64,000 nucleotides of DNA from UBA5189 sp035631615 (GCA_035631615.1 DASQIK010000044.1:1-64000); one strand, 5' to 3'. Shown: positions 34,735-44,075, numbered from the stretch's first letter. A program made the numbers and translations. The notes: generated by a model from the letters alone, not told the origin.

Positions 34735-35487
34735 TCATCCGGCGGGCCGGACCCGCCCGCGCGGGCGATTGACCCGCGTTCGCCCGGCGGTGCTCCTCCG
34801 AGTGCCACCTCGGGTGGAGTCCGGCAGGAAGCACAGACCGGAGATTGCGCGGTCCGGATTGCCCAGCCAGCGGCGCACCTCGCGCCCCCGCATCGGCAGC
34901 GCCGCTTCGAACAGCTCGGTGAACCGTCGCACGCGCACGCGATTCGTGGTCGTGTCGCCGATCACGATCAGGCGGCTCACCAGCAGCGGGTCCCACCCAC
35001 GAGCGCGGGCGAGCTTGGGACCGGCGCGGACTTTGCGATCGAGCGGCGCCAGCGTCCCCTGGGCGTCCGGCACAATGGACTTGATCTCGACGACCAGCAG
35101 CGATCGCAGGGCGGCGTGCCAGGCCAGGATGTCGATCGAGCCACGATCCCCGAACTCGTTGAAGGTGACCTCGAGCGCGACCAGCCACCCTGCGGCTCGC
35201 AGCACCGGGACGAAGCGATCGATGATCGTGGCGTGACCCTCGTCGAGCAGCCGATCGAGGCCTTCGCCCTGCCATCGCACGCGCACATCGAGATCGGCCC
35301 CGAGTGCAACGCACAGCCGCTCGATCCTTCGAATGTCTCCGGATCTCGCCAGCCCGCGCTCGACCTTCGACACGAACGACCTCGAGCACGCGGCGCGCCG
35401 AGCGACATCAGCCTGCCGAAGGCCCTGACGGACACGGATGGCGCGGAGGGAGCGGCCGATGCGCCCGGGATCGAACATCGCGCGCAC
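34735..35487 (-). CDS. XRE-type HTH protein with PD-(D/E)XK nuclease-like domain, copy A
   Basis: 250 aa. Residues 9-62 are a Cro/C1 helix-turn-helix (LRAIRVRQGLRQADVARRAA, SFVSKVERG). A linker with WQGEGLDRLLDEGHATII follows, then a restriction-nuclease-like core: Glu106, Asp119 in GSIDILAWH, and Glu134-x-Lys136 in VVEIKS, then DRK. The spacing matches PD-(D/E)XK folds such as Holliday-junction resolvases or Type II enzymes. The C-terminal 25 residues are basic. GTG 35487 chosen. A paralogue at 48491 shares every one of these points; GATAAGC precedes both genes. Confidence 0.85.
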   Translation of the reverse strand: MRAMFDPGRIGRSLRAIRVRQGLRQADVARRAACSRSFVSKVERGLARSGDIRRIERLCVALGADLDVRVRWQGEGLDRLLDEGHATIIDRFVPVLRAAGWLVALEVTFNEFGDRGSIDILAWHAALRSLLVVEIKSIVPDAQGTLAPLDRKVRAGPKLARARGWDPLLVSRLIVIGDTTTNRVRVRRFTELFEAALPMRGREVRRWLGNPDRAISGLCFLPDSTRGGTRRSTAGRTRVNRPRGRVRPAG

Positions 35488-35513
35488 GATGCACGCGGTT
35501 GCTTATCGCCCGG

Positions 35514-36392
35514 TCACCGCGCCGCGCTCACCAGGTCTCGCACCACCTCCGACCAGGGCAGAGCGATCGAGCCGTGGCCGGCGTCGTCGAGGAAGACGCC
35601 GCGGGCGCCGGGGATCGTGGCGGCCAGCCAGCGGCCCTGCTCGATCTGCACCAGGCGGTCGAGGGCGCCCTGGCGGACGACCACCGGGACGCGGATGTCG
35701 GCGACGCGGAAACCCCAGTCGCGGACCTGGGCGAGGTTGTCGTCGAGGAAGCCGCTGTACCCGTGGAGCACCGCGCGGCGCATCGAGCGCACGAGGTCCC
35801 GATCGACGTTCGCTTCGACGTCATACCTCCGTCCGCGCTCGTCGCCGGGTCCGCCGATGACCCTGAGCTTGCGCACCGTAACGTGGCTGAAGAACCCGAC
35901 CGCGCCCTCGAAGTCGGGCAGCAACGTGGCCATGTCGCCCTTCGCGAGGTCCTCCCATTCCTTGTCCTGCTCTGGCGAATGGAATGTCTTCCACGCGGCG
36001 CCCGATTCCGTTCTCGGCGCGATCCCCGCCAGCGACATGCAGGCTCGGACGCGATCCGGGAGCAGGGCGGCGCAGGCGAGCGCGACCGCGCCGCCGCCCG
36101 ACCAGCCGAGCACGAAGAACCGAGGATGGCCGAGATGGTCCGCGAGCGCGGCCGTGATGGCGGCCTCGTCGGCCACGGACCTGCCCTCGCGTCGGGCCGA
36201 CGTCCCGTACCCGCCGCGCGAGTAGCTCGCGACCCGCATCCCCGCGCCGGCCGCGGCGTCGACCAGCCCCGTCCATCGAACGGCGGCTGCCGGCGTGCCG
36301 ACATGGAAGACGAGGAGGTCACGCGCCTCCTCCGGCCCGTCGAGGACGTACTCGATGGTCCCGCCGTCGAACTCGAACCGCCGATAGGACAT
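35514..36392 (-). CDS. Alpha/beta hydrolase
   Basis: 292 aa. N-terminal LLVFHVGTPAAA (oxyanion loop region), nucleophile elbow GWSGGG (Ser near 95), acid Asp in RQGALDRLVQ and His in DDAGHGSIAL. This is the proline-iminopeptidase/haloperoxidase type of fold; substrate unknown. Ends 26 bases before the HTH-nuclease gene and may be co-transcribed with it. A degraded partial copy of its N-terminus lies just upstream (36420-36545). Confidence 0.9.
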   Translation of the reverse strand: MSYRRFEFDGGTIEYVLDGPEEARDLLVFHVGTPAAAVRWTGLVDAAAGAGMRVASYSRGGYGTSARREGRSVADEAAITAALADHLGHPRFFVLGWSGGGAVALACAALLPDRVRACMSLAGIAPRTESGAAWKTFHSPEQDKEWEDLAKGDMATLLPDFEGAVGFFSHVTVRKLRVIGGPGDERGRRYDVEANVDRDLVRSMRRAVLHGYSGFLDDNLAQVRDWGFRVADIRVPVVVRQGALDRLVQIEQGRWLAATIPGARGVFLDDAGHGSIALPWSEVVRDLVSAAR

Positions 36393-36419
36393 GGCGTGAG
36401 GGTAATCGCCGCCGGCCGC

Positions 36420-36545
36420 GAGGATCTCGAGCGCCCTCGCGTCCTCGGGCAGGGATTGCCGGGTAGCCCGTCGCGGCGCTCGGCGTGCCGACGTGGAAGA
36501 TCAGCAGACCGGGCGCATCCCCGGGTCCGATTGCGGCGCTGCTCG
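36420..36545 (-). pseudogene. Fragment of a second alpha/beta hydrolase
   Basis: The minus strand encodes GPGDAPGLLIFHVGTPSAAT, close to the intact neighbour's GPEEARDLLVFHVGTPAAA. It then runs out of register after about 30 codons and has no start or catalytic parts. Probably the remnant of a tandem duplication that was replaced or deleted. The bounds are approximate. Confidence 0.5.
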
Positions 36546-36572
36546 TCCCGTGGCGTCGTAGGCTTCCAGCCC

Positions 36573-38240
36573 ATGCGTACCCTGCTCGACCTCGTCGACG
36601 ATGCGGTGGCGAGATTCGGCGATCGACCGGCACTCGCGATCCGGCGCGAGGACGGCACGACCGAGGGTTGGACCTACAACGAGCTCGACCGGCACGCCCG
36701 CGCGGCCGCATTCCGGCTGCGCGCCCTGGGCCTCCAGCCGGGCGACCGGCTGCTCACCTGGTCGCCGTCCGCGCCGGAGCTCCCGGCGACGTACATCGGC
36801 GCCATGCGGGCTGGCCTCGTGCTGGTCCCGCTCGACCTCCGGATGTCGCGCGAGGCGATCGCCGGCATCGTCCGCAGCTCGGGCGCCTCGCGGCTGATCA
36901 TCGGGAGCGGCCACGACGCGCCGAACGCGACCGAGGTCGGCCTGGGCGACTTCGCGACGAGCACCGTCGACGAGATCGGCGGCGACCCGCTGGGCGACGA
37001 CGCCCTCCCACCCGATTGGGAAGTCCAGGTCGCCGCGTGGCCACGCCCGGAGCCGGGCGACCTCGTCGAGCTGATCTTCACCTCGGGCACGACCGGTACG
37101 CCGAAGGGCGTGATGCTCGCCCATGACAACCTGCTGGCGGGCAACCAGACGTTCCACCGGATCATCCCACCGATGGAGCACCGCATCGTGTCGCTCCTGC
37201 CCCTGTCCCACCTGCTCGAGCAGGCGGTGGGGCTGTACTACGCGCTGTCGGTCGGAGCGAGCGTGCTGTACGTCCGAAGCCGCAACCCGCGGGTGATCTT
37301 CGACGCCCTGCGCGGGCACCGGGTCACCTCGATGGTCGTCGTGCCCCAGATCCTCGACCTGTTCTGGAGCGCCATCGAGCGGGAGGTCGAGAAATCCGGC
37401 CGGACGGCGCTGTTCAACCGGCTGCGGGCGATCGGCCGGCACCTGCCCATGGCGGCCCGGCGCCTGCTGTTCCGCCAGGTCCATGCCCACCTCGGCGGCT
37501 CGTTCCGGCTGTTCGTCTCGGCGGGCGCGTTCCTGCCGCCGGCGCTCCAGCAGGCATGGGAGGACATGGGCGTCATCGTCCTGCAGGGCTATGGCGCGAC
37601 CGAGACAGGCACCGGGTCGTGCACCACGCTCCCGGACCACGGTCTCGGGACGGTCGGGCGGCACCCCGAGGGCATCGACATGCGGCTGGCCGGCGACGGC
37701 GAGGTCCAGTTCCGCGGGCCGACGCTGTTCAAGGGCTACTGGCAGGCCCCCGAGCAGACCTCGGCCGCCTTCACCGAGGACGGCTGGTACAGGACCGGCG
37801 ACATCGGCCACCTGGATTCGGCTGGGCGGCTGATCCTCTCGGGCCGGATCAAGGACATCATCGTGCTGCCCAATGGGTTCAACGTGTACCCCGAGGACAT
37901 CGAGAACGCGCTGCGGATCGCCGGGCTGCGCGATTCGGTGGTGCTCGAGACGCGACCGGGACGGATCGAGGCGATCGTCCTGTCCCCCGCCGGTGGGCCG
38001 ATCCACGTCCCCGGCGAGGTGCTCACGATCGATCCCGCCGCGCCGCCGCCGGAGCTGAAGGCGCGCATCGACGCGCTCGTGAAGGCAGCAAACGCGACCC
38101 TGGGGCCGAACCAGCACATCGCCGGCTGGCGCCTCTGGCACGAGGCGGACTTCCCGAGGACCCACACGCTGAAGGTGAAGCGCGACGTCGTCCGAGCCTG
38201 GGCGGCCGTCGAGGCGCCGCTGCCCGTCGCCGCGGGCTGA
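36573..38240 (+). CDS. AMP-dependent acyl-CoA synthetase/ligase
   Basis: 555 aa ANL-superfamily enzyme. P-loop FTSGTTGTPKGVMLAHDNL (about 170), LPLSHLLEQ, ATP motif GYGATETGTG, WYRTGDIGHLDSAGRLILSGR with the adenylate-binding Asp, and a C-terminal Lys in HTLKVKRD. The pattern with HLLEQ and PPxLQ is that of long-chain fatty-acid CoA ligases. ATG 36573 is 8 bases after TAGGCT, a leaderless-type spacing; no Shine-Dalgarno. It stands alone on the + strand. Confidence 0.92.
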   Translation: MRTLLDLVDDAVARFGDRPALAIRREDGTTEGWTYNELDRHARAAAFRLRALGLQPGDRLLTWSPSAPELPATYIGAMRAGLVLVPLDLRMSREAIAGIVRSSGASRLIIGSGHDAPNATEVGLGDFATSTVDEIGGDPLGDDALPPDWEVQVAAWPRPEPGDLVELIFTSGTTGTPKGVMLAHDNLLAGNQTFHRIIPPMEHRIVSLLPLSHLLEQAVGLYYALSVGASVLYVRSRNPRVIFDALRGHRVTSMVVVPQILDLFWSAIEREVEKSGRTALFNRLRAIGRHLPMAARRLLFRQVHAHLGGSFRLFVSAGAFLPPALQQAWEDMGVIVLQGYGATETGTGSCTTLPDHGLGTVGRHPEGIDMRLAGDGEVQFRGPTLFKGYWQAPEQTSAAFTEDGWYRTGDIGHLDSAGRLILSGRIKDIIVLPNGFNVYPEDIENALRIAGLRDSVVLETRPGRIEAIVLSPAGGPIHVPGEVLTIDPAAPPPELKARIDALVKAANATLGPNQHIAGWRLWHEADFPRTHTLKVKRDVVRAWAAVEAPLPVAAG

Positions 38241-38252
38241 GCCCCGGCCGGG

Positions 38253-38783
38253 TCAGCCCGTGACCGGCACCTCGGTACCCAGGTGGGCGAGGGCATCCTC
38301 GATCAGGTGCGTCCGGGTGTCCGGCGCGTTGTCCGGGGACCAGGTGAAGAAGATCACGGTCGAGCCGACGACCCGCAGGACGAAATGCGAGCCCGCCACG
38401 AACTGGACCTTGCCGGGCCCGGTGACGACGTAGGACGCCGTGTCCGTTGCCGCGGCGAGCGCGGTCGCCGGATCCGCGAGCGCATAGATCACGATGAAGC
38501 CGTGGTCCGGGTCATCGGGCAGGGTCACCTGGAGGACGGAGCGCGGTGCGCCGGCGAGGAGCGGGCCCTCGGCGGGCCGGAAGGGCCGCAACGTGGGCGC
38601 CGCCTGGAGGCCGGCCGCAGCCAGGGCTTCGATCACCTGCTGGGCGGTCGCATCGGTGAGATCGCCGGCCGGCCCCGGCGTCGAGCCGATCGGCGGAAAT
38701 GTCGCGTGGTTCGGGCCCGCACAGCCGGCGGCGACCGCCAGGACCAGGACCGCCGCGGCCAGCGAGCGGCGGCTCCCGCTCAT
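38253..38783 (-). CDS. Predicted lipoprotein
   Basis: 176 aa. Signal peptide with VAAGC (Cys21), short spacer, then a domain of about 130 residues with GFIVIYALADPATALAAATD and VLRVVGSTVIFFTW. No known family recognised. ATG 38783 overlaps the HIT gene stop (ATGA). Faces the acyl-CoA synthetase stop-to-stop with 12 bases between. Confidence 0.72.
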   Translation of the reverse strand: MSGSRRSLAAAVLVLAVAAGCAGPNHATFPPIGSTPGPAGDLTDATAQQVIEALAAAGLQAAPTLRPFRPAEGPLLAGAPRSVLQVTLPDDPDHGFIVIYALADPATALAAATDTASYVVTGPGKVQFVAGSHFVLRVVGSTVIFFTWSPDNAPDTRTHLIEDALAHLGTEVPVTG

Positions 38784-39148
38784 CCCGGGGGCCAGGAGAA
38801 CGCCCGGCCCCCCATGAGATGGAAGTGGAGGTGATCGACGGTCTGGCCACCCCAGGTTCCCACGTTCGTGACGACCCGGTAGCCGCCGGCCGCGATCCCG
38901 GTGCTTCGAGCAAGCTCCGCGGCGACTGCGAGGATGTGGCCGACCAGCGCGGCGTCCGCATCGGTGAGGTCGGCGGCCGAGGGGATGTGGTCCCGGGGCA
39001 TCACCAGGATGTGCGTCGGGGCCCTGGGCGCGATGTCACGGATCGAAACGACGCTGTCGTCCTCGCTCACACGCGTCGATGGGATCTCGCCGGCCACGAT
39101 CCGGCAGAACAGGCACGACGGGTCGCGACGCGGCGCCGCGGGGCTCAC
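38780..39148 (-). CDS. HIT-family nucleotide hydrolase
   Basis: 122 aa histidine-triad protein. Zinc-type CLFCRIVAGEIPS at the start and the catalytic triad DHLHFHLMGGR near the end (HxHxH). Such Hint-type proteins hydrolyse AMP-amino-acid or aminoacyl-AMP compounds. GTG 39148 overlaps the upstream DUF2269 stop (GTGA). Downstream of prmA-dnaJ on the same strand. Confidence 0.95.
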   Translation of the reverse strand: MSPAAPRRDPSCLFCRIVAGEIPSTRVSEDDSVVSIRDIAPRAPTHILVMPRDHIPSAADLTDADAALVGHILAVAAELARSTGIAAGGYRVVTNVGTWGGQTVDHLHFHLMGGRAFSWPPG

Positions 39149-39609
39149 CAGAGCGCCGGCTTCGTGCTCATCAGGAAGCCGATGGTACCGACCAGCCCGG
39201 CCATGACATACGAGACGTAGCGCTGCCGTCGGGCCAGCTCGGGCCAGCGCGGATCGCTGCCGCACCGCAGGCCGACCAGGCTCCGGAGGCGCGGCACCTG
39301 GATGAAGTACGCCACGGCGAGCGTCACGGCGTAGATCACGAGGGCCACGACCAGCCAGCCCTGGTCGAGGATGCGCACGCCGAGGGTGGCGACGAGCCCG
39401 AGCCCGCTCATCGCGAGCCCGGCGCCGATCCAGACGGTGCCCCGCGACTGGAGCGCGAGGAGCAGCCGGACGAACCGGCCCGGCTCGCCCGTGGCAAGGG
39501 ACCCGCGCCTGGCCCGGAACGCGAATGGCAGGAGCAGCGAGGGCACGAACAGCGAGATCGCGAGCGCGATGTGGACGATCAGGATGAGGGGCAGGACCTC
39601 GTGGGGCAT
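39145..39609 (-). CDS. DUF2269-like membrane protein
   Basis: 154 aa with four hydrophobic helices and short loops; LSLLLPFAFRARR-type basic loop after helix 1. Matches the general look of predicted integral membrane DUF2269 proteins. No catalytic residues. It lies 45 bases after prmA and is translationally coupled to the HIT gene. Confidence 0.65.
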   Translation of the reverse strand: MPHEVLPLILIVHIALAISLFVPSLLLPFAFRARRGSLATGEPGRFVRLLLALQSRGTVWIGAGLAMSGLGLVATLGVRILDQGWLVVALVIYAVTLAVAYFIQVPRLRSLVGLRCGSDPRWPELARRQRYVSYVMAGLVGTIGFLMSTKPALW

Positions 39610-39654
39610 CGCTCGGGATTGTAGGTGCGAGGCGCGCGGTGGCCGCCAGAGCCG

Positions 39655-40632
39655 TCAGGCGCCGCGTGCCGCGACGAGTGCCACCCAGTCGGTCTCGTCG
39701 TAGCGCTTCGTGATCCGGAAGCCGGCCGCCTCGAGGGCACCACGAACGTGTTGCTCGCGGTCGATGAAGATGCCCGACGCGATCAGGGTGCCGCCCGGGA
39801 TGAGCTCGTCGGCGAGGTTCCCGGCGTGCTCGATCAGGACCCCGGCGATCAGGTTTGCCAGGACCGTGTCGAACGGGCCCTCCTCGCTCGGGATCGACCC
39901 GTCGCGGGCGCGGACCCGCTTGCCGACGCGATTGTGCCTGGCGTTGGCGACGGTCGCCTCGACCGCGATCGGATCGATGTCGACGCCGACTGCGCGGGTG
40001 GCGCCGAGCTTCACCGCGGCGATCGACAGGATCCCCGAGCCGCAGCCGACATCGAGCACGCGTCCGAGCGCCGCGTCCTCGGCATACGCGTCGAGCGCGA
40101 GCAGGCACAGCCGTGTCGTCGGGTGAAGGCCGGTCCCGAACGCCATTCCCGGGTCGAGATCGATCACGACCTCGTCGCCCGACCGAGCGTGCCGGCGCCA
40201 GCTGGGCTTGATCACGAGCCGCCGGCCGACCCGCAGGACGTGGAAGTGCTCCTTCCAGGCCTCGGCCCAGTCCGACTCGGCGACGAGCTTCGTGCGCAGC
40301 TCGCCGATCGGGCGCAACCCGAATGCCTGCAGGTGTCCGAGCGCCTCCGACACGATGTCGATCGCGCGCTGCGTGGCGGCCGGGTCGCGGGCCGGCACGT
40401 GCGCGCGAATCGTCGCTGGTCGGGTGGGGTCGATGCGGGCGCCGAGCCCGTCCTCGACCAGCTCGAAGCCCGGCTCGACGCTCGTCCCGCCGGGCGCGAC
40501 GCGGGAGAGGATCTCGCTGACCGCCTCCACCGCCTCTGAATCCGCTTCGACCGAGAGCTCGAGCCACTCGCCGCCGGAGCTGCCGGGATGCGCGTGGTAG
40601 CCGGGCGCCGCCTTCGGTCGCTGGCGGGCCAC
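39655..40632 (-). CDS. prmA: Ribosomal protein L11 methyltransferase
   Basis: 325 aa. N-terminal substrate domain, then a SAM-dependent methyltransferase: GMAFGTGLHPTTRLCL and VLDVGCGSGILSIAA (SAM loop), then VLANLIAGVLIEH (the catalytic-region NxxA/L motif). Trimethylates L11. GTG 40632 overlaps the dnaJ stop by one base; dnaJ-prmA is a conserved pair. Confidence 0.95.
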   Translation of the reverse strand: MARQRPKAAPGYHAHPGSSGGEWLELSVEADSEAVEAVSEILSRVAPGGTSVEPGFELVEDGLGARIDPTRPATIRAHVPARDPAATQRAIDIVSEALGHLQAFGLRPIGELRTKLVAESDWAEAWKEHFHVLRVGRRLVIKPSWRRHARSGDEVVIDLDPGMAFGTGLHPTTRLCLLALDAYAEDAALGRVLDVGCGSGILSIAAVKLGATRAVGVDIDPIAVEATVANARHNRVGKRVRARDGSIPSEEGPFDTVLANLIAGVLIEHAGNLADELIPGGTLIASGIFIDREQHVRGALEAAGFRITKRYDETDWVALVAARGA

Positions 40633-41729
40633 TATGCGAGCTTGTCGCGGACGCGGTCGAGGAGGCCCGCGTCACTCACCGGCTCGCCGGTCGCCTTCGC
40701 GTACGCCTCGAGCGCCTCGCGCTGCGTGCGGGTGAGCCGATGCGGGACGGCGACGTCCACGATGACGTGGAGGTCGCCCCGCTGGCCGGGCCGGCGCAGG
40801 TGTGGCACGCCCTTCCCGCGCAGCCGGATCTCGGTGCCGGGCTGCGTGCCGGACTTGACCTCGACGAGCTCCTCGCCCTCGACGGCCGGAACCGTGATGG
40901 TCGTGCCCAGCGCCGCCTGGGCCAGCCCGACGCTCGCCTCGAAGAACAGCTCCGTGCCCTCGCGCTTGAGGCTCGGATGCGGGCTGACGTGGACCGCCAC
41001 GTACAGCGAACCGGCCGGCCCGCCGCGCGGCCCCGCCTCGCCCTCGTTGGAGAGGCGGATCTGGTGGCCCTCGTCGATGCCCGGCGGGATCGTGACCTGG
41101 AGCGTCCGCCTGCGCTCGACCCGACCTTCGCCACGGCACGTCTCGCACGGCGTCTCGATGATCCGCCCGTCGCCCTTGCAGCGCGGACACGTCGTGACGT
41201 TGATCATCTGGCCGAGCATCGTCTGGCGGACGCCCCGGATCTCGCCCCGGCCGTTGCACTGCGGGCAGGTGATCGGCTGGGTGCCCGGCTGGGCGCCGTT
41301 GCCACCGCACGTCTCGCACGGCGCGAGAACCGGGAACTCGACCTCCTTCTGGGTCCCGAGGATGGCCTCCTCGAACGTGATTCGCAGGTCATAGCGCAGG
41401 TCCGAGCCGGCTGCCGGCCGGCCACGCCGGCCGGTCCCCGCGGCCGCCGCCCCGAAGAACGCATCGAAGATGTCGGCAAAGCCGCCGTACGCGGCGCCCG
41501 GACCCGCCTCCGCCCCGACCGTCCCGAACAGGTCGTAGCGCTGGCGGCGCTCCGGATCCGAGAGGACCTGGTAGGCCTCGTTGATCGCCTTGAACCTGAC
41601 CGCCGCCTCGGCCTCCGCGTTGACGTCCGGATGCCATTGCTGGGCGAGCTTCCGGTACGCCTTCTTGATCTCGGCGTCGGACGCACCGCGTGCGACGCCC
41701 AGGACCTCGTAGTAGTCACCAACTGCCAT
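40632..41729 (-). CDS. dnaJ: Chaperone DnaJ
   Basis: 365 aa Hsp40, co-chaperone of DnaK. J domain with HPD in KLAQQWHPDVN, G/F-rich linker (80-110), zinc centre with four repeats (CETCGGNG, CPQCNGRG, CPRCKGDG, CETCRGEG) and two C-terminal substrate domains. Separated by 7.7 kb from dnaK, and no CIRCE is seen upstream: a TATTCT element 9 bases before the ATG is the only promoter sign, in a 33-base gap shared with a divergent gene. Confidence 0.97.
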   Translation of the reverse strand: MAVGDYYEVLGVARGASDAEIKKAYRKLAQQWHPDVNAEAEAAVRFKAINEAYQVLSDPERRQRYDLFGTVGAEAGPGAAYGGFADIFDAFFGAAAAGTGRRGRPAAGSDLRYDLRITFEEAILGTQKEVEFPVLAPCETCGGNGAQPGTQPITCPQCNGRGEIRGVRQTMLGQMINVTTCPRCKGDGRIIETPCETCRGEGRVERRRTLQVTIPPGIDEGHQIRLSNEGEAGPRGGPAGSLYVAVHVSPHPSLKREGTELFFEASVGLAQAALGTTITVPAVEGEELVEVKSGTQPGTEIRLRGKGVPHLRRPGQRGDLHVIVDVAVPHRLTRTQREALEAYAKATGEPVSDAGLLDRVRDKLA

Positions 41730-41762
41730 CGATCGGAAGAATACGGGGCTACCATCTGGCCC

Positions 41763-42578
41763 GTGCCCGAGCCCCGATTGACGGTCGCGCTCACGTTCGA
41801 CAGCGACGCGATCTCGGACGACATCCGCCGTGGCGATTCACCCGTCAAGCTGTCGCACGGCGAGTTCGGCCCTCGGGTCGCCGTCCCTCGGATCCTGGAG
41901 CTGCTGGAGCGCGAGCGGATCCCGACGACGTGGTTCGTTCCGGGCCACACGCTCGTCACCTTCCCCGGCAACACCGACGCGATCCTCGCCGGCGGCCACG
42001 AGCTCGCCTGCCACGGCTGGTACCACGAGGACCTCTCGGAGCTCACGCGCAAGGCCCAGCGCGCCATCCTCGAGCGCTGGTGGGAAGCCGCGACCCGCCT
42101 GACCGGCGTCACGCCCAAGGGCTTCCGGGCGCCGTACTGGGCGCTGGGCACCAAGACGCTCGACCTGGTGCGGCGCGCCGGCTTCACCTACGACTCGTCG
42201 CTCATGGCCGACGACTACCGGCCGTATCGCGTCCGGCTCGGTGATCGGCATTCGATGGCAACGGGCTCCACGTTTGGCACCGAGAGCGCCCTCGTCGAGG
42301 TCCCCATCTACTGGGCCCTCGACGATTGGCCGCACTTCGAGCCCGGCCCCGGCCGGGACGGTTTGTCGGCGCCGTCCAAGGTGCTCGAGATCTGGCTCGG
42401 CGAGCTTCGCTACGCACACGCTCATGCGCCAGGCGGGCTCCTCACGCTGACCATGCACCCGGAGTGCATCGGGCGCGGGCACCGGATGGCCATCGTCGAG
42501 CAGTTCATCGCCGAGGCGAAGGCCCTCGACGGCGTCGTCTTCGCTCGGCTCGACACCTACCTCGAGGGCTGGGCCTAA
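41763..42578 (+). CDS. Polysaccharide deacetylase (NodB homology)
   Basis: 271 aa. TFDSDA (motif 1 Asp pair), GHELACHGWYHED with metal histidines (motif 2), and GFRAPYW (motif 3). No signal peptide, and the PuuE/allantoinase-like spacing suggests a cytosolic amide or N-deacetylase rather than a wall enzyme. GTG 41763 is 7 bases after TACCAT with no ribosome site, so it is probably leaderless. The stop overlaps the convergent UDG stop. Confidence 0.88.
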   Translation: MPEPRLTVALTFDSDAISDDIRRGDSPVKLSHGEFGPRVAVPRILELLERERIPTTWFVPGHTLVTFPGNTDAILAGGHELACHGWYHEDLSELTRKAQRAILERWWEAATRLTGVTPKGFRAPYWALGTKTLDLVRRAGFTYDSSLMADDYRPYRVRLGDRHSMATGSTFGTESALVEVPIYWALDDWPHFEPGPGRDGLSAPSKVLEIWLGELRYAHAHAPGGLLTLTMHPECIGRGHRMAIVEQFIAEAKALDGVVFARLDTYLEGWA

Positions 42579-43270
42579 CCGGCGGCAAGCTCCGTTGCGC
42601 GGGCGAAGACCGCGTCGAGCATCGGGCGGGTCAGCCGGCCCGTGAACGTGTTCTGCTGGCTCACGTGGTAGCTCCCGAGGAGCGTCCATCGTCCGATCCG
42701 GACGTCCGCGCCGTGCCCGAATCGCGGCTTCGGCGATGGCACCGCGAGGCCGAGCGCCGCGAACGAGGCGAGCGCCGCATCCCACGCGAATCCGCCGAGG
42801 GCGACCACGACCCGCACGCCCTCCAGCGCGGCGAGCTCCCGGACGAGGTACGGCGCGCAGTTGCCGCGCTCCTGCGGGAGTGGCTTGTTGCCGGGCGGCG
42901 CGCACTTCACGGCCGCGGTGACCCAGGCGCCGATCGCCGCGAGGCCGTCGCCGGGCCGCGTGCTGGTCGGCTGGTTCGCCAGCCCGGCGGCGAACAGCGA
43001 CGGCCACAGGAAGTTGCCGCTCTCGTCGCCGGTGAAGATCCGGCCGGTCCGATTGCCGCCGTTCGCCGCCGGCGCCAGGCCCAGGACGAGGATCCTGGCG
43101 GCCGGATCGCCGAAGCCCGGCAGCGGCCGCGCCCAGTACGTCTCGCCGGCGAACCTGCGCGGTGCCTCGCGGGCGGTACGCTCGCGCCACGCGACCAGGC
43201 GCGGGCAGCGCTCGCACGCCACGACCTCGCGCTCGAGCGACGCAAGCGCAGCAGCGCCCGTCACCCGCAT
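42575..43270 (-). CDS. Uracil-DNA glycosylase, family 5 (UDGb)
   Basis: 231 aa. Motif 1 is GLAPAANGGNRTGRIFTGD, the GLAPA-x-x-GGNRTGR type of family 5, lacking the polar Asp/Asn of other UDGs. Motif 2 is GSYHVSQQNT. Four iron-sulfur cysteines: C19 and C22 (ACERC), one in VKCAPPGNKP, one in RGNCAPY. Removes uracil, hypoxanthine or xanthine from DNA. Typical of thermophile lineages, actinobacteria and their relatives. Confidence 0.94.
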   Translation of the reverse strand: MRVTGAAALASLEREVVACERCPRLVAWRERTAREAPRRFAGETYWARPLPGFGDPAARILVLGLAPAANGGNRTGRIFTGDESGNFLWPSLFAAGLANQPTSTRPGDGLAAIGAWVTAAVKCAPPGNKPLPQERGNCAPYLVRELAALEGVRVVVALGGFAWDAALASFAALGLAVPSPKPRFGHGADVRIGRWTLLGSYHVSQQNTFTGRLTRPMLDAVFARATELAAG

Positions 43271-43272
43271 CG

Positions 43273-44073
43273 CTACTTGAGCAGCAGCTTGTCGAGGCGG
43301 CCCGCAACCACGGTGAAGCCGAGCAGGCCCATCGCGGCGAGGTAGCCGACGTGGACGAGGATGTCAGGCCCGATCACGCCCAGGCTGAGCTGCCGGAGGA
43401 GCTCGACCCCGTGGTACAGCGGGGTGAGCTGGATGAGGATGCGCACGAAGTCCGGCATCGCGTCGATCGGGAAGAACGTGCCGCTGAACAGGAACATCGG
43501 CAGGATCGCGAGCTGGATGAGGTCGAAGTCCTGCCACGACCGCATGAACGACGTCGCCGCCATGCCCACCGCGGCGAACGCGAACCCGATCAGGAGCGCG
43601 CCCGGCAGCGTGAGGATGATCAGCGGCGAGCGGACGAGCCCGAGGACCACCATCACGCCGATGAACCCGACCGTGTACAGCGCACCGCGCATCAGCGCCC
43701 AGCCGAGCTCGCCGAGCGCGACGTCCGCGGGGGACATGGGGGTCGTCAGGATCGAGGCGAACGTCTTGTCGTAGTTCAGCTTGAAGAAGAAGTTGAACGT
43801 GCTTTCCGCGATCGCGCCGTTCATCGACGACGCAGCGAGCAGCGCCGGCGCCACGAACAGCGTGTACGAGATCAGCTGGCCGCCCGGCCCGTTGACGTCA
43901 CCGACGAGCTTGCCCAGCCCGAACCCGATCGACAGCAGGTAGAACAGCGGCTCGAAGAAGCCCGACAGCAGCATGAGCCAGCCGTGCCGGTACACGAGCA
44001 GGTTGCGCTCGATCATGTGCAGCGGGCGGCGCGTCCCGAAGGCGAACGGCGGCGTGATGCGGAGGGCCGTCAT
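43273..44073 (-). CDS. ABC-2 type export permease, second
   Basis: 266 aa with six helices. The end of helix 5 holds FLFSGTFFPIDAMP, the ABC-2/DrrB signature, followed by TPLYHGVELLRQL. Follows a related permease by 2 bases; both repeat the SGTFFPI motif, so they form a heterodimer with the ATPase upstream. Drug or lipid export is likely, cargo unknown. Confidence 0.92.
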   Translation of the reverse strand: MTALRITPPFAFGTRRPLHMIERNLLVYRHGWLMLLSGFFEPLFYLLSIGFGLGKLVGDVNGPGGQLISYTLFVAPALLAASSMNGAIAESTFNFFFKLNYDKTFASILTTPMSPADVALGELGWALMRGALYTVGFIGVMVVLGLVRSPLIILTLPGALLIGFAFAAVGMAATSFMRSWQDFDLIQLAILPMFLFSGTFFPIDAMPDFVRILIQLTPLYHGVELLRQLSLGVIGPDILVHVGYLAAMGLLGFTVVAGRLDKLLLK

Positions 44074-44075
44074 CG

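Noticed and set aside
34735..36392. Restriction-modification or toxin-antitoxin system around the HTH-nuclease gene
   Set aside because: No methyltransferase, second toxin-like gene or phage gene is adjacent; the neighbour is a plain alpha/beta hydrolase.
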